Assembly (NCBI RefSeq): GCF_003996985.1
Contig: NZ_RJJX01000003.1
Location: forward strand, 181,678 to 245,677
Length of the DNA stretch: 64,000 nt
Direction: 5' to 3'
From: Ancylomarina longa
GTDB lineage: Bacteria; Bacteroidota; Bacteroidia; Bacteroidales; Marinifilaceae
A model generated the notes under the pieces. It was not told the origin of the DNA. It did no database searches and worked only from the letters and a program-made list of their open reading frames with translations. Below are positions 56,758-64,000 of this stretch, piece after piece. A program made the position numbers and the translations under genes. Positions within the stretch are counted from its first letter, which is position 1. Each line of letters opens with the position of its first letter.

Positions 56758-57283
56758 ATAAATAATCCTGAACTAAATCATAAAGTGTTTTACATTGGAA
56801 AGGTTTGGATAAATATGCATCCATACCAATCTCTATCGAAATTTCTTTGTCATCGGAATAATAGTTTGCTGTGAATGCAATAATTGGAACAGGTCTTTTT
56901 GTTCCGCGTTCTTCTTCCAATTTACGAATTCTTAAGGATGCTTCTATTCCTCCCATTATGGGCATTTGAAGATCCATTAATATTATATCATAGGAATTTT
57001 CAGCAAAGAGCTCTAATGCTTCTTTTCCATTTTCGGCAATGTCGACCAATGCTACCTTGTGTTTTAGGTAAACCTCAAGTGTTTTTCTATTACTAGGTTG
57101 ATCTTCTACTAATAGAATTTTAGCATTTTCAATTGCGATATCTGTTTTATTAGGATGCGTTCTTACAATTTGTGTTGAGTCGATGTTTTCTTCCCAGTAT
57201 ATTTTTTTCCTGGTTTCAATACCAATTTGCTCAAGTAAATCTGCTAGTTTTTTGTTAGTTGTCTTTTCCATTTTAAACTCCAT
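56756..57283 (-). CDS. Stand-alone receiver-domain response regulator
   Basis: 175 residues. A ~50-residue N-terminal region (MEFKMEKTTNKKLADLLEQI) precedes a single CheY-like receiver with D-D pair VEDQ, phospho-acceptor DLQMPIMGG and Lys in YLSKPFQCK. It resembles the receiver module of hybrid histidine kinases. No output domain and no kinase nearby, so it may act in a phosphorelay or as a protein-interaction module. Its own 194 bp leader separates it from ettA (divergent). Confidence 0.9.
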   Translation of the reverse strand: MEFKMEKTTNKKLADLLEQIGIETRKKIYWEENIDSTQIVRTHPNKTDIAIENAKILLVEDQPSNRKTLEVYLKHKVALVDIAENGKEALELFAENSYDIILMDLQMPIMGGIEASLRIRKLEEERGTKRPVPIIAFTANYYSDDKEISIEIGMDAYLSKPFQCKTLYDLVQDYL

Positions 57284-57434
57284 AATTAATAGTTAAAAAT
57301 AGAAATTTTCAAGTATAATTAAAAATTGTATCTCTATATTTTATCTATCTAGTTTAATTATAAATTCAAGATTATTCTCTAATATACTCCTTTTTGTTAG
57401 TTTTTTTGGATTATTAAAGTCAAATCAATTTTTA

Positions 57435-57442
57435 TATTTTTG
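57435..57442 (+). promoter_or_regulatory. -7 promoter element for ettA
   Basis: TATTTTTG, 35 bp before the ettA ATG, matches TAnnTTTG; no -33 TTG at the expected distance. Confidence 0.45.
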
Positions 57443-57477
57443 TGCAAAACATATAGATACCTTAAAATAGAATTTAA

Positions 57478-59160
57478 ATGGCGGACGACAAGAAAATCAT
57501 TTTCTCAATGATGGGAGTTAATAAAATATTTCCTCCTCAAAAAAAAGTATTGAGTAATATAAATCTATCCTTTTTTTATGGTGTAAAGATTGGCATTATC
57601 GGTCTAAATGGCTCTGGTAAGTCAACACTCTTAAAAATAATAGCAGGTTTAGAAAAATCTTTTGATGGGCATGTTGTATGGCCTAAAGAGCATAGCATAG
57701 GATATTTAGAACAAGAGCCACATTTAGACAATAATAAAACTGTAAAGGAAATTGTTGAAGAAGGAGTACAGGAAATTGTAGATGTTTTGGCAGCCTACGA
57801 AGCTGTTAATTTAAAGTTTGCCGATCCGGAAGTATTGGAAGATGCAGATAAGATGCAGGCAGTAATGGATGAGCAAGCCGAACTACAAGAAAAAATTGAC
57901 AGATTTGATGCCTGGAATCTGGATACAAGATTGGAAAGAGCTATGGATGCACTTCGTTGTCCGGAAGGCGATGCACTGGTAAAGCATCTTTCGGGAGGAG
58001 AAAGAAGAAGAGTTGCCCTTTGTCGATTGCTTTTGCAGGAGCCGGATATTCTTCTTTTAGATGAGCCAACAAATCATTTGGATGCAGAATCAGTTCAATG
58101 GTTAGAGCAACATCTACATCAATACAAAGGAACTGTAATTTGTATCACCCACGATCGTTATTTCTTAGATAATGTGGCAGGTTGGATTTTAGAATTGGAT
58201 AGAGGGGAAGGAATTCCATGGAAGGGAAATTACACTTCCTGGTTGCAACAGAAAACCCAACGAATGGAGCAAGAAGAGAAGGTTGCAAGTAAGAGAAGAA
58301 AAACATTAGAGCGAGAACTGGAATGGGTGAATATGTCGCCAAAAGCTCGTCATGCGAAGAGTAAGGCTCGATTAAAAGCCTATGACAGCTTGATGAGCCA
58401 GGATACCAAGCAAAAAGAAGAAAATCTGGAGATTTTTATTCCCAACGGACCGCGATTGGGAAATAAAGTAATACTCGCAAATGAAGTTTCTAAAGGATTT
58501 GAAAATAAATTGTTATTTGAAAATTTAGAGTTTGAATTGCCTCCTGCAGGAATTGTTGGTGTTATTGGTCCCAATGGGGCTGGTAAAACTACTTTGTTCA
58601 GGATGATAATGGGATTAGAACAAGCCAACAAGGGAAGTTTTGAAGTGGGAGATACTGTAAAAGTTGGTTATGTAGATCAGCAACATGCTGATATTGATCC
58701 TGAAAAATCTGTTTACGAAGTGATTTCCGGAGGAGGAGATCTCATTAGTGTTGGGGGAAGAACAGTAAATGCCCGAGCATATGTAGGACGATTTAATTTT
58801 ACTGGAGCCGATCAGGAAAAGAAATGTGGCGTACTTTCCGGAGGGGAACGTAACCGCCTGCATTTGGCATTAACCTTAAAAGAGGAGGCAAATGTGCTGC
58901 TCCTGGATGAACCAACCAATGATATAGATGTGAATACTTTGAGAGCTTTGGAAGAAGGATTGGAAAACTTTGCCGGTTGTGCAGTGGTTATTTCGCATGA
59001 CAGGTGGTTCTTGGATAGAGTTTCCACTCATATACTTGCTTTTGAAGGTAACTCGGAAGTGTATTTCTTCGAAGGCAGCTTTTCCGATTATGAGATCAAT
59101 CGTAAAAAGAGATTGGGAGATGAAGGTCCTAAGCGAATAAGATATAAGAAACTTAATTAA
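57478..59160 (+). CDS. ettA: Energy-dependent translational throttle protein EttA (ABC-F)
   Basis: 560 residues, two ABC domains in tandem, no membrane segments. First: Walker [10 protein letters not shown], signature [20 protein letters not shown], Walker [12 protein letters not shown]. Second: [29 protein letters not shown] and [11 protein letters not shown]. The linker and the arm insertion in domain one match EttA, which binds the ribosomal E-site and gates the first elongation cycle according to the ATP/ADP ratio. Strong family resemblance and length fit; antibiotic-resistance ABC-F proteins differ in the linker. Confidence 0.95.
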   Translation: MADDKKIIFSMMGVNKIFPPQKKVLSNINLSFFYGVKIGIIGLNGSGKSTLLKIIAGLEKSFDGHVVWPKEHSIGYLEQEPHLDNNKTVKEIVEEGVQEIVDVLAAYEAVNLKFADPEVLEDADKMQAVMDEQAELQEKIDRFDAWNLDTRLERAMDALRCPEGDALVKHLSGGERRRVALCRLLLQEPDILLLDEPTNHLDAESVQWLEQHLHQYKGTVICITHDRYFLDNVAGWILELDRGEGIPWKGNYTSWLQQKTQRMEQEEKVASKRRKTLERELEWVNMSPKARHAKSKARLKAYDSLMSQDTKQKEENLEIFIPNGPRLGNKVILANEVSKGFENKLLFENLEFELPPAGIVGVIGPNGAGKTTLFRMIMGLEQANKGSFEVGDTVKVGYVDQQHADIDPEKSVYEVISGGGDLISVGGRTVNARAYVGRFNFTGADQEKKCGVLSGGERNRLHLALTLKEEANVLLLDEPTNDIDVNTLRALEEGLENFAGCAVVISHDRWFLDRVSTHILAFEGNSEVYFFEGSFSDYEINRKKRLGDEGPKRIRYKKLN

Positions 59161-59360
59161 TGGAGATAGTAATAGGGAAGTAACTTGTTTTCAGTTCTTC
59201 CCTTAATTTTTGTATCTTAAAAGGAGTGAGGATTTAAAGTTTTTATTTTAATAAAAAGATCAATAAGATGGCATTTTTGAAGAGTCTGAAAATCGATCTA
59301 AATTGAAAATATATCGCTTTGCAATCCCCTTTTTTTATCTACAAACTTAAACTTATCACC

Positions 59361-59714
59361 ATGAATCAATTTGCTACTCCAACGGATGAAAGAAATTGGG
59401 CAATGTTTTGTCATCTTTCTGCTTTTGCCGGTGTTATTATTCCTTTAGGTAACGTAATCGGCCCATTAATTCTTTGGTCGATGAAAAAGGAAGACTCAGA
59501 ATTAGTTGACCGCGAGGGAAAAAAGTCAATTAATTTCCAGATCTCGATGACCATTTATCTGTTTATTTCCGGTTTATTGGTTTTTGTAGGAATAGGAATA
59601 TTATTGCTTATTGCATTGGCTTTATTAAATTTGATCTTTGTTGTAATGGCAATTGTAAAAACACTTAATGGGGAGGATTACAATTATCCGTTCAGTATTA
59701 ATATCATAAAATGA
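59361..59714 (+). CDS. DUF4870 domain-containing membrane protein
   Basis: 117 residues from the ATG at 59361 (MNQFATPTDERNWAMFCHLS); a TTG at 59319 is a poor alternative. Start and layout match DUF4870 (LSAFAGVIIPLGNVIGPLILW, KEDSELVDREGKKSINFQIS): three to four membrane helices. Function unknown; some relatives resemble the Tic20 family. Followed after 4 bp by another small membrane protein gene, so they form a two-gene unit. Confidence 0.85.
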   Translation: MNQFATPTDERNWAMFCHLSAFAGVIIPLGNVIGPLILWSMKKEDSELVDREGKKSINFQISMTIYLFISGLLVFVGIGILLLIALALLNLIFVVMAIVKTLNGEDYNYPFSINIIK

Positions 59715-59718
59715 CAGA

Positions 59719-60054
59719 ATGAGTTCTTTTAATATTTACAAGGCAATCTACTATTTGGGGGTTGCCTTAATTTTTATTGGTGGATACCGTTTCTTGAAAG
59801 GACAAGATCATGCATCCATTTTTTTTTCGATAGGTTTGTTTTTATATGCAGGGCTTCAGTTGTATTTACTCTCTTATCAGCCCATTAAATCCTGGGAAAG
59901 ATCGGAATATCTAAAATTAGTGGTGGGTGTATTATACCTATCAGCAGTTGTACTACTTTTATTTATGAATATGCATGCCTGGTACGCAGTATTTATATTG
60001 GGAATGACCTTAGATTTTTTTACAAATATTTTTAAAAAAATAAGAAGGCAATAA
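59719..60054 (+). CDS. Small four-helix membrane protein of unknown function
   Basis: 111 residues, mostly hydrophobic with four predicted membrane helices (residues ~8-25, 33-50, 65-83, 88-104) and a basic tail (KKIRRQ). No recognisable family motif. Four bp after the DUF4870 gene, so co-translated with it and perhaps functionally paired. Confidence 0.7.
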   Translation: MSSFNIYKAIYYLGVALIFIGGYRFLKGQDHASIFFSIGLFLYAGLQLYLLSYQPIKSWERSEYLKLVVGVLYLSAVVLLLFMNMHAWYAVFILGMTLDFFTNIFKKIRRQ

Positions 60055-60171
60055 AAAAAACAGGGCACATCCGGGTTTACATATTTTAGTCTTTTTTATG
60101 GGGTTTATTGTTACCTGTTATACGATAGTAAGTATCACACGTAAAGCAGTGGTAACTCTCAAATAATTTGA

Positions 60172-60179
60172 TAATTTTG
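60172..60179 (+). promoter_or_regulatory. -7 promoter element for hisS
   Basis: TAATTTTG matches TAnnTTTG, 35 bp before the hisS start; -33 not clear. Confidence 0.4.
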
Positions 60180-60214
60180 TAGCTCTAATAAAATAACCAA
60201 ATTAAAGTATAGTA

Positions 60215-61576
60215 ATGGCTCAAAAACCGTCAATCCCAAAAGGAACAAGAGATTTCTCGCCTGTAGAAATGGTGAAAAGAAACTATATTTTCGATACCAT
60301 CAAAAAGGTATTTCAGCTATATGGATTTATGCCTATTGAAACACCATCCATGGAAAATCTATCCACTTTGATGGGGAAATATGGAGAAGAAGGAGACAAA
60401 CTTTTGTTTAAGGTTTTAAATTCAGGAGATTTTTTATCCAAGATAGACGAAACGCAATTACGAGAAAGAAATTCAATCAAATTAACAACTAAGATTAGCG
60501 AAAAAGGCTTAAGATACGATCTTACAGTACCATTTGCCCGTTATGTAGTGCAACATCGTAATGAGATTAATTTCCCTTTTAAGCGATACCAAATTCAGCC
60601 AGTATGGAGAGCCGATCGTCCTCAAAAAGGAAGATACCGTGAATTTTATCAGTGCGATGTTGATGTTATTGGCAGCAATTCCCTTTTGAATGAAGTAGAA
60701 TTGATTCAAATTGTGGATGAAGTGTACAAACGCTTACAGCTTAATGTGATAATAAAGCTGAATAATCGTAAAATATTGGCAGGAATAGCAGAGGTTATTG
60801 GCGAAGCGGATAAGATTATTGATATTACTGTTGCTATCGATAAGTTAGATAAAATAGGATTGGATAATGTAAATAAAGAATTGGTAGATAAAGGAATCGC
60901 ACAAGAAGCAATTGACACTTTACAACCAATCATACTTTTATCCGGTACCAATCAGGATAAGCTTGCAAAATTAAAAGAGCTGCTGGCATCCTCCGAAATA
61001 GGGAGGAAAGGAATAGAGGAATTGGAAATTGTTTTCAATTACCTGAATCATTTGAATGTGAATACAGAGGTTGAGTTGGACTTAACTCTTGCAAGAGGAT
61101 TAAACTATTATACCGGTGCAATTTTCGAAGTAAAATCGAAAGATATGGAGTTCGGTAGTATCACCGGAGGAGGACGATACGATGATTTAACCGGAATTTT
61201 TGGCTTAAAGGATGTGTCTGGTGTAGGAATCTCATTTGGAGCAGATCGTATTTACGATGTACTCGAACAAATGAATAAATTTCCTGAGGAAACGGAAGCA
61301 ACCACAAAAGTGTTGTTCATCAACTTTGGCGAAAAAGAGGAAAGCTTTTGTTTGCCTATCTTAGCAAAATTGAGGGCTAATGGTATTAATGCAGAAATTT
61401 TTCCTGCTTCGCAAAAAATGAAAAAGCAAATGACCTATGCCAACAACAAAAATATTCCTTACGTAATTTTAGTAGGGGAGAGCGAGTTGGAAGAAGGAAT
61501 GCTTAGTTTGAAAGACATGGAAACCGGTGAGCAGGAGAAATTAAGCCCGGAACAATTAGTAGAGAAGCTTACCTAA
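60215..61576 (+). CDS. hisS: Histidine--tRNA ligase
   Basis: 453 residues. Class II synthetase. Motif 1 region [20 protein letters not shown]; motif 2 [20 protein letters not shown]; His-binding [15 protein letters not shown]; motif 3 [10 protein letters not shown] and [12 protein letters not shown]-terminal anticodon-binding domain from ~355. Charges tRNA-His. Precedes hutH on the same strand, which might be coincidence or shared histidine context. Confidence 0.98.
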   Translation: MAQKPSIPKGTRDFSPVEMVKRNYIFDTIKKVFQLYGFMPIETPSMENLSTLMGKYGEEGDKLLFKVLNSGDFLSKIDETQLRERNSIKLTTKISEKGLRYDLTVPFARYVVQHRNEINFPFKRYQIQPVWRADRPQKGRYREFYQCDVDVIGSNSLLNEVELIQIVDEVYKRLQLNVIIKLNNRKILAGIAEVIGEADKIIDITVAIDKLDKIGLDNVNKELVDKGIAQEAIDTLQPIILLSGTNQDKLAKLKELLASSEIGRKGIEELEIVFNYLNHLNVNTEVELDLTLARGLNYYTGAIFEVKSKDMEFGSITGGGRYDDLTGIFGLKDVSGVGISFGADRIYDVLEQMNKFPEETEATTKVLFINFGEKEESFCLPILAKLRANGINAEIFPASQKMKKQMTYANNKNIPYVILVGESELEEGMLSLKDMETGEQEKLSPEQLVEKLT

Positions 61577-61763
61577 AGCAGGTAGTGTTACTGTTATAAA
61601 AAATTTTAGAATAATGATATTCGCCTTTTTCGAAGATAGACCCATTGAAACTATTGGAGGAGACATCCGTTGTCCTTGATGAAAAAGCGCGTGCATTAAA
61701 TATTCGTATGGTAGTAAAACCAGCGAATTCTTCTAAATATTAATACAATAACACAAATACAAC

Positions 61764-63275
61764 ATGACAAACAAACATTTTATTTCTCCGGAAAAATTAA
61801 CTTTTGAGAGAATTGAAGAGATATTAGAAAATAAGTATCAACTAGGATTATCCGAAGAATCAAAAAGCTTAATCCAGAAGTGTAAGGATTATTTGGATCA
61901 AACCATTGCCAAATCCACCAAACCAATTTATGGAATCACAACAGGTTTCGGATCGCTTTGTAAAATTTCAATTCCAGAAGCAGATTTGAGTCAGTTGCAA
62001 AGTAATTTGGTGATGTCTCATGCCTGTAGTATCGGAAATATAATTCCTAAGGACGTAATTCGTTTGATGCTATTGCTTAAAGCTCATGCTTTATCCTTAG
62101 GAAAATCAGGCGTTCAACTAATTACCGTGGAGCGTATCATCGATATGTACAATATGGATGTGCTTCCTGTTGTTCGGGAACTGGGCTCATTGGGAGCTTC
62201 CGGCGACCTTGCTCCATTGGCAAATCTGTTCTTACCTCTATTTGGTGAGGGAGAAGTGATATATAAAGAGGAGATTCGTCCGGCTAAGGAGGTTTTGAAA
62301 GAGCTTAACTGGAAACCAATAAAACTTGGTGCAAAAGAAGGTTTAGCATTATTAAATGGTACTCAATTCATGAGTTCTCACGCGGTTTATACCTTGTTAA
62401 AAGCATTTCAGTTAGTAAAATATGCTGATATTATAGGTACTATTTCTCTGGAAGGATATGACGGTAGAATCGATCCTTTTCTTGCTCCAATCCACGAAGC
62501 AAGACCACACAGTGGACAAATTGAAACTGCCCGTAACATTCGCAAACTATTGGAAGGAAGCGAACTGATACAGAAGGAGAAGAAGAATGTTCAGGATCCT
62601 TATTCATTTCGTTGTATGCCTCAAGTTCATGGTGCTTCAAAGGATGCGATTGCCTATGTAGCCAAGGTTGTGGAAACAGAAATTAATTCGGTAACAGATA
62701 ATCCAACTATTTTTGTTGACGAAGACATGATCATTTCAGGAGGAAATTTCCATGGTCAGCCTTTGGCATTAAGTTTAGATTTTCTGGCAATAGCAATGGC
62801 CGAACTAGGAAGTATTTCCGAAAGAAGAACCTATCGATTGATTTCAGGAGATCGGGACTTGGCAGAGTTTTTAATTACCAATTCGGGACTAAACTCAGGA
62901 TTTATGATTCCACAATATGCAGCGGCTTCCATTGTTAGTCAAAACAAGCAATTGTGTACACCATGTTCTGTCGATTCGATACCTTCTTCCAACGAGCAGG
63001 AAGATCATGTTAGTATGGGTGGAAATGCAGCAACTAAATCGTTACGTGTTGCCGAGAATGTAGAAAGGATATTAGCAATAGAACTAATGAATGCAGCTCA
63101 GGCTGTAGATTTACGTCGTCCAGGAAAATCGTCTCCATTTATTGAAGATTTCTTGGCTCAGTTCAGAACGGTTGTTAGTTTCAACGAATTCGACCGTGTC
63201 ATGTATAAGGATATTGATGCTTCTATAGCCTTTTTGAAAGAAGGCCGATTTGTAGCAGAGGAATCTTTAATTTAA
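61764..63275 (+). CDS. hutH: Histidine ammonia-lyase
   Basis: 503 residues. Deaminates L-histidine to urocanate. The MIO cofactor triad A145-S146-G147 (GASGDLAPLANL) forms autocatalytically; catalytic Tyr in YGITTGFGSL. The neighbouring SHACSIG follows the histidine-lyase pattern (SHAxxIG) rather than that of tyrosine lyases, and EQEDHVSMGGNAATK holds the Glu of HAL-type enzymes. Other hut genes (hutU, hutI, hutG) are not in the window, so it may be a single outlying gene of the pathway. Confidence 0.93.
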   Translation: MTNKHFISPEKLTFERIEEILENKYQLGLSEESKSLIQKCKDYLDQTIAKSTKPIYGITTGFGSLCKISIPEADLSQLQSNLVMSHACSIGNIIPKDVIRLMLLLKAHALSLGKSGVQLITVERIIDMYNMDVLPVVRELGSLGASGDLAPLANLFLPLFGEGEVIYKEEIRPAKEVLKELNWKPIKLGAKEGLALLNGTQFMSSHAVYTLLKAFQLVKYADIIGTISLEGYDGRIDPFLAPIHEARPHSGQIETARNIRKLLEGSELIQKEKKNVQDPYSFRCMPQVHGASKDAIAYVAKVVETEINSVTDNPTIFVDEDMIISGGNFHGQPLALSLDFLAIAMAELGSISERRTYRLISGDRDLAEFLITNSGLNSGFMIPQYAAASIVSQNKQLCTPCSVDSIPSSNEQEDHVSMGGNAATKSLRVAENVERILAIELMNAAQAVDLRRPGKSSPFIEDFLAQFRTVVSFNEFDRVMYKDIDASIAFLKEGRFVAEESLI

Positions 63276-63321
63276 GCAGTCCGCGAGGAAATCCAATTGG
63301 AGATTATCGCATAGCATACAC

Positions 63322-63355
63322 AAGGAGGCTGGCCTAAAGAAAGATTGGCCTCCTT
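63322..63355 (+). terminator. Terminator after hutH
   Basis: Stem 63322-63330 with 63347-63355 (one G-U wobble) 46 bp after hutH, followed by CATTTT. Confidence 0.6.
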
Positions 63356-63400
63356 TCATTTTCAACATATTTGGCCGCAGATACCCGCTAAAAATAATCA

Positions 63401-63510
63401 GGGCGTGTCCCTCCAATCGTCGGGTCAGGCTTTTCGCTGCTACTCCTCGCCCCAACCCACTGGCCAAGCTAAGCTGTGGGGTATACGCTGCAATCCTTCA
63501 CGCAACCCGC
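63401..63510. repeat. GC-rich interspersed-repeat-like block
   Basis: Starts GGGCGTGTCCCTCC and ends near TCACGCAACCCGC, with local GC far above the flanks. The layout (GGGCGT...GGGTCAGGC...CGCTGC...GCAATCC...CGC) is like a family of short GC-rich repeats I associate with many Bacteroidota genomes; mobile origin is likely but not proven here. Confidence 0.5.
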
Positions 63511-63630
63511 ATCTTCCTTTTTGCTAAACAAGCGTATTATCGCAACGCTTCTTCTTTATAGTCTGGTTTGGGCGAAGCGCCAATTAATTGGACAATATTG
63601 AAAGGATTTCAATATGTATTATCATTGGGC

Positions 63631-63660
63631 GGATCCTTCACTGAGGTTCAGGATGACAAC
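63631..63660 (-). repeat. Small interspersed repeat (GGATCCTTC...GGATGACA type)
   Basis: Matches the widespread bacterial repeat whose reverse reads GTCATCCTGA followed by GTGAAGGATCC. Thought to be spread by REP-type transposition; function unknown. Confidence 0.55.
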
Positions 63661-63815
63661 AACTAATATTGTGATTCTCTAATCAATATCTTTGTAAAGG
63701 TTTCTATTTTTGAGATTAAGCCAATCGAAAGCTCCTTGGTTTTTAAAATCAGCCTTATTTAATCTTCATTTAAAAAAAGGATGCTGCCGTTCGCAATCTA
63801 AATTGCATATTACTT

Positions 63816-63837
63816 GCCCCCAGCTTTAGCTGGAGGA
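63816..63837. repeat. REP-like palindrome
   Basis: CCCCCAGC, TTTA, GCTGGAGG: an 8-bp near-perfect palindrome around TTTA, the shape of REP elements mobilised by RAYT transposases. No such transposase is in the window. Confidence 0.5.
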
Positions 63838-64000
63838 TGGAATAGTATACAAATGTAAATAGCAAACAAAAAAGTATCAAATTTTCGCAATTAAAAAGTA
63901 CCACTTTATAGGACAAAAAATTATTAATTGAATATTGATTTTCTATTCTCCATTCTATAGCTATTGCCATCAAGTTTTAGGACTTCGCAACGATAAAGTA

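Larger units (their letters stand above)
63276..64000. other. Non-coding stretch, about 725 bp, with several repeat-like elements
   Basis: No credible coding frame. Contains a terminator hairpin after hutH, a GC-rich block (63401-63510), a bacterial interspersed-repeat-like element (63631-63660) and a short REP-like palindrome (63816-63837), each listed separately. The last ~160 bp are AT-rich and featureless. Confidence 0.5.

Noticed and set aside
63345-63527. 60-codon frame within the GC-rich block
   Set aside because: Translation is repeat-derived and has no protein-like character; the block is better explained as an interspersed repeat.
63770-63973. 67-codon minus-strand frame at the right end
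   Set aside because: Hydrophobic low-complexity translation, no start context, and overlaps the REP-like palindrome.

Overview
The window is a low-GC chromosome segment from a member of the Bacteroidota, most likely an anaerobic or facultatively anaerobic, marine-type lineage near the Marinilabiliales/Bacteroidales. Supporting evidence: Bacteroidota-type -7 promoter elements (TAnnTTTG), a type B T9SS sorting domain, a DUF4290 protein beside murA, a TonB receptor with a carboxypeptidase-like regulatory domain, the ribosomal cluster lacking tuf between fusA and rpsJ, and a HydF [FeFe]-hydrogenase maturase. The exact genus is inference only.

Layout. 1-11.1 kb: ftsH (5' end only) and rsfS diverge from birA; then a TonB receptor with a small His-rich partner, an SRPBCC protein, pyrE, a NUDIX hydrolase, an AraC regulator with an isochorismatase-like hydrolase, a thioredoxin-fold lipid/periplasmic-type protein, a serine hydrolase and coaD. 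11.1-18.2 kb: a cation-chloride cotransporter/BtuF-like pair, a second cysteine-less thioredoxin-fold protein, a saccharopine dehydrogenase-like oxidoreductase, and two gene-free stretches with an unusual 20-21 bp degenerate tandem repeat family. 18.2-23.1 kb: a tight four-gene operon ppx/gppA - sigma-54 response regulator - aspartate ammonia-lyase - hydF. 23.3-33.3 kb: a NatAB-like ABC exporter, grpE-dnaJ, a TlpA-type reductase, murA with Asp at the fosfomycin-target Cys position, DUF4290 and a UvrD/PcrA helicase. 33.4-37.1 kb: a lone T9SS cargo protein and an EF-G paralogue lacking the catalytic His. 37.3-55.3 kb: the str-S10-spc-alpha ribosomal supercluster, all on the plus strand, ending with rpoA-rplQ; map is missing between secY and infA, where there is a 0.6 kb gap with a perfect 20-bp hairpin. 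55.4-64 kb: eno, a stand-alone receiver protein, ettA, two small membrane proteins, hisS, hutH, and a terminal 0.7 kb non-coding stretch with at least three different interspersed-repeat-like elements.

Most of the window is housekeeping: translation (30-odd genes), chaperones, cell wall, and cofactor synthesis. The parts that ordinary annotation does not explain are the related 20-21 bp repeat arrays at about 11.5 and 17.8 kb (opposite orientation, same period), the ~190 bp diverged direct duplication bracketing the second array, the repeat cluster after hutH, the secY-infA gap, and several proteins with lost canonical residues (two thioredoxin-fold proteins, the EF-G paralogue, MurA, the sigma-54 regulator). 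No rRNA, tRNA, CRISPR array or complete insertion sequence was recognised.
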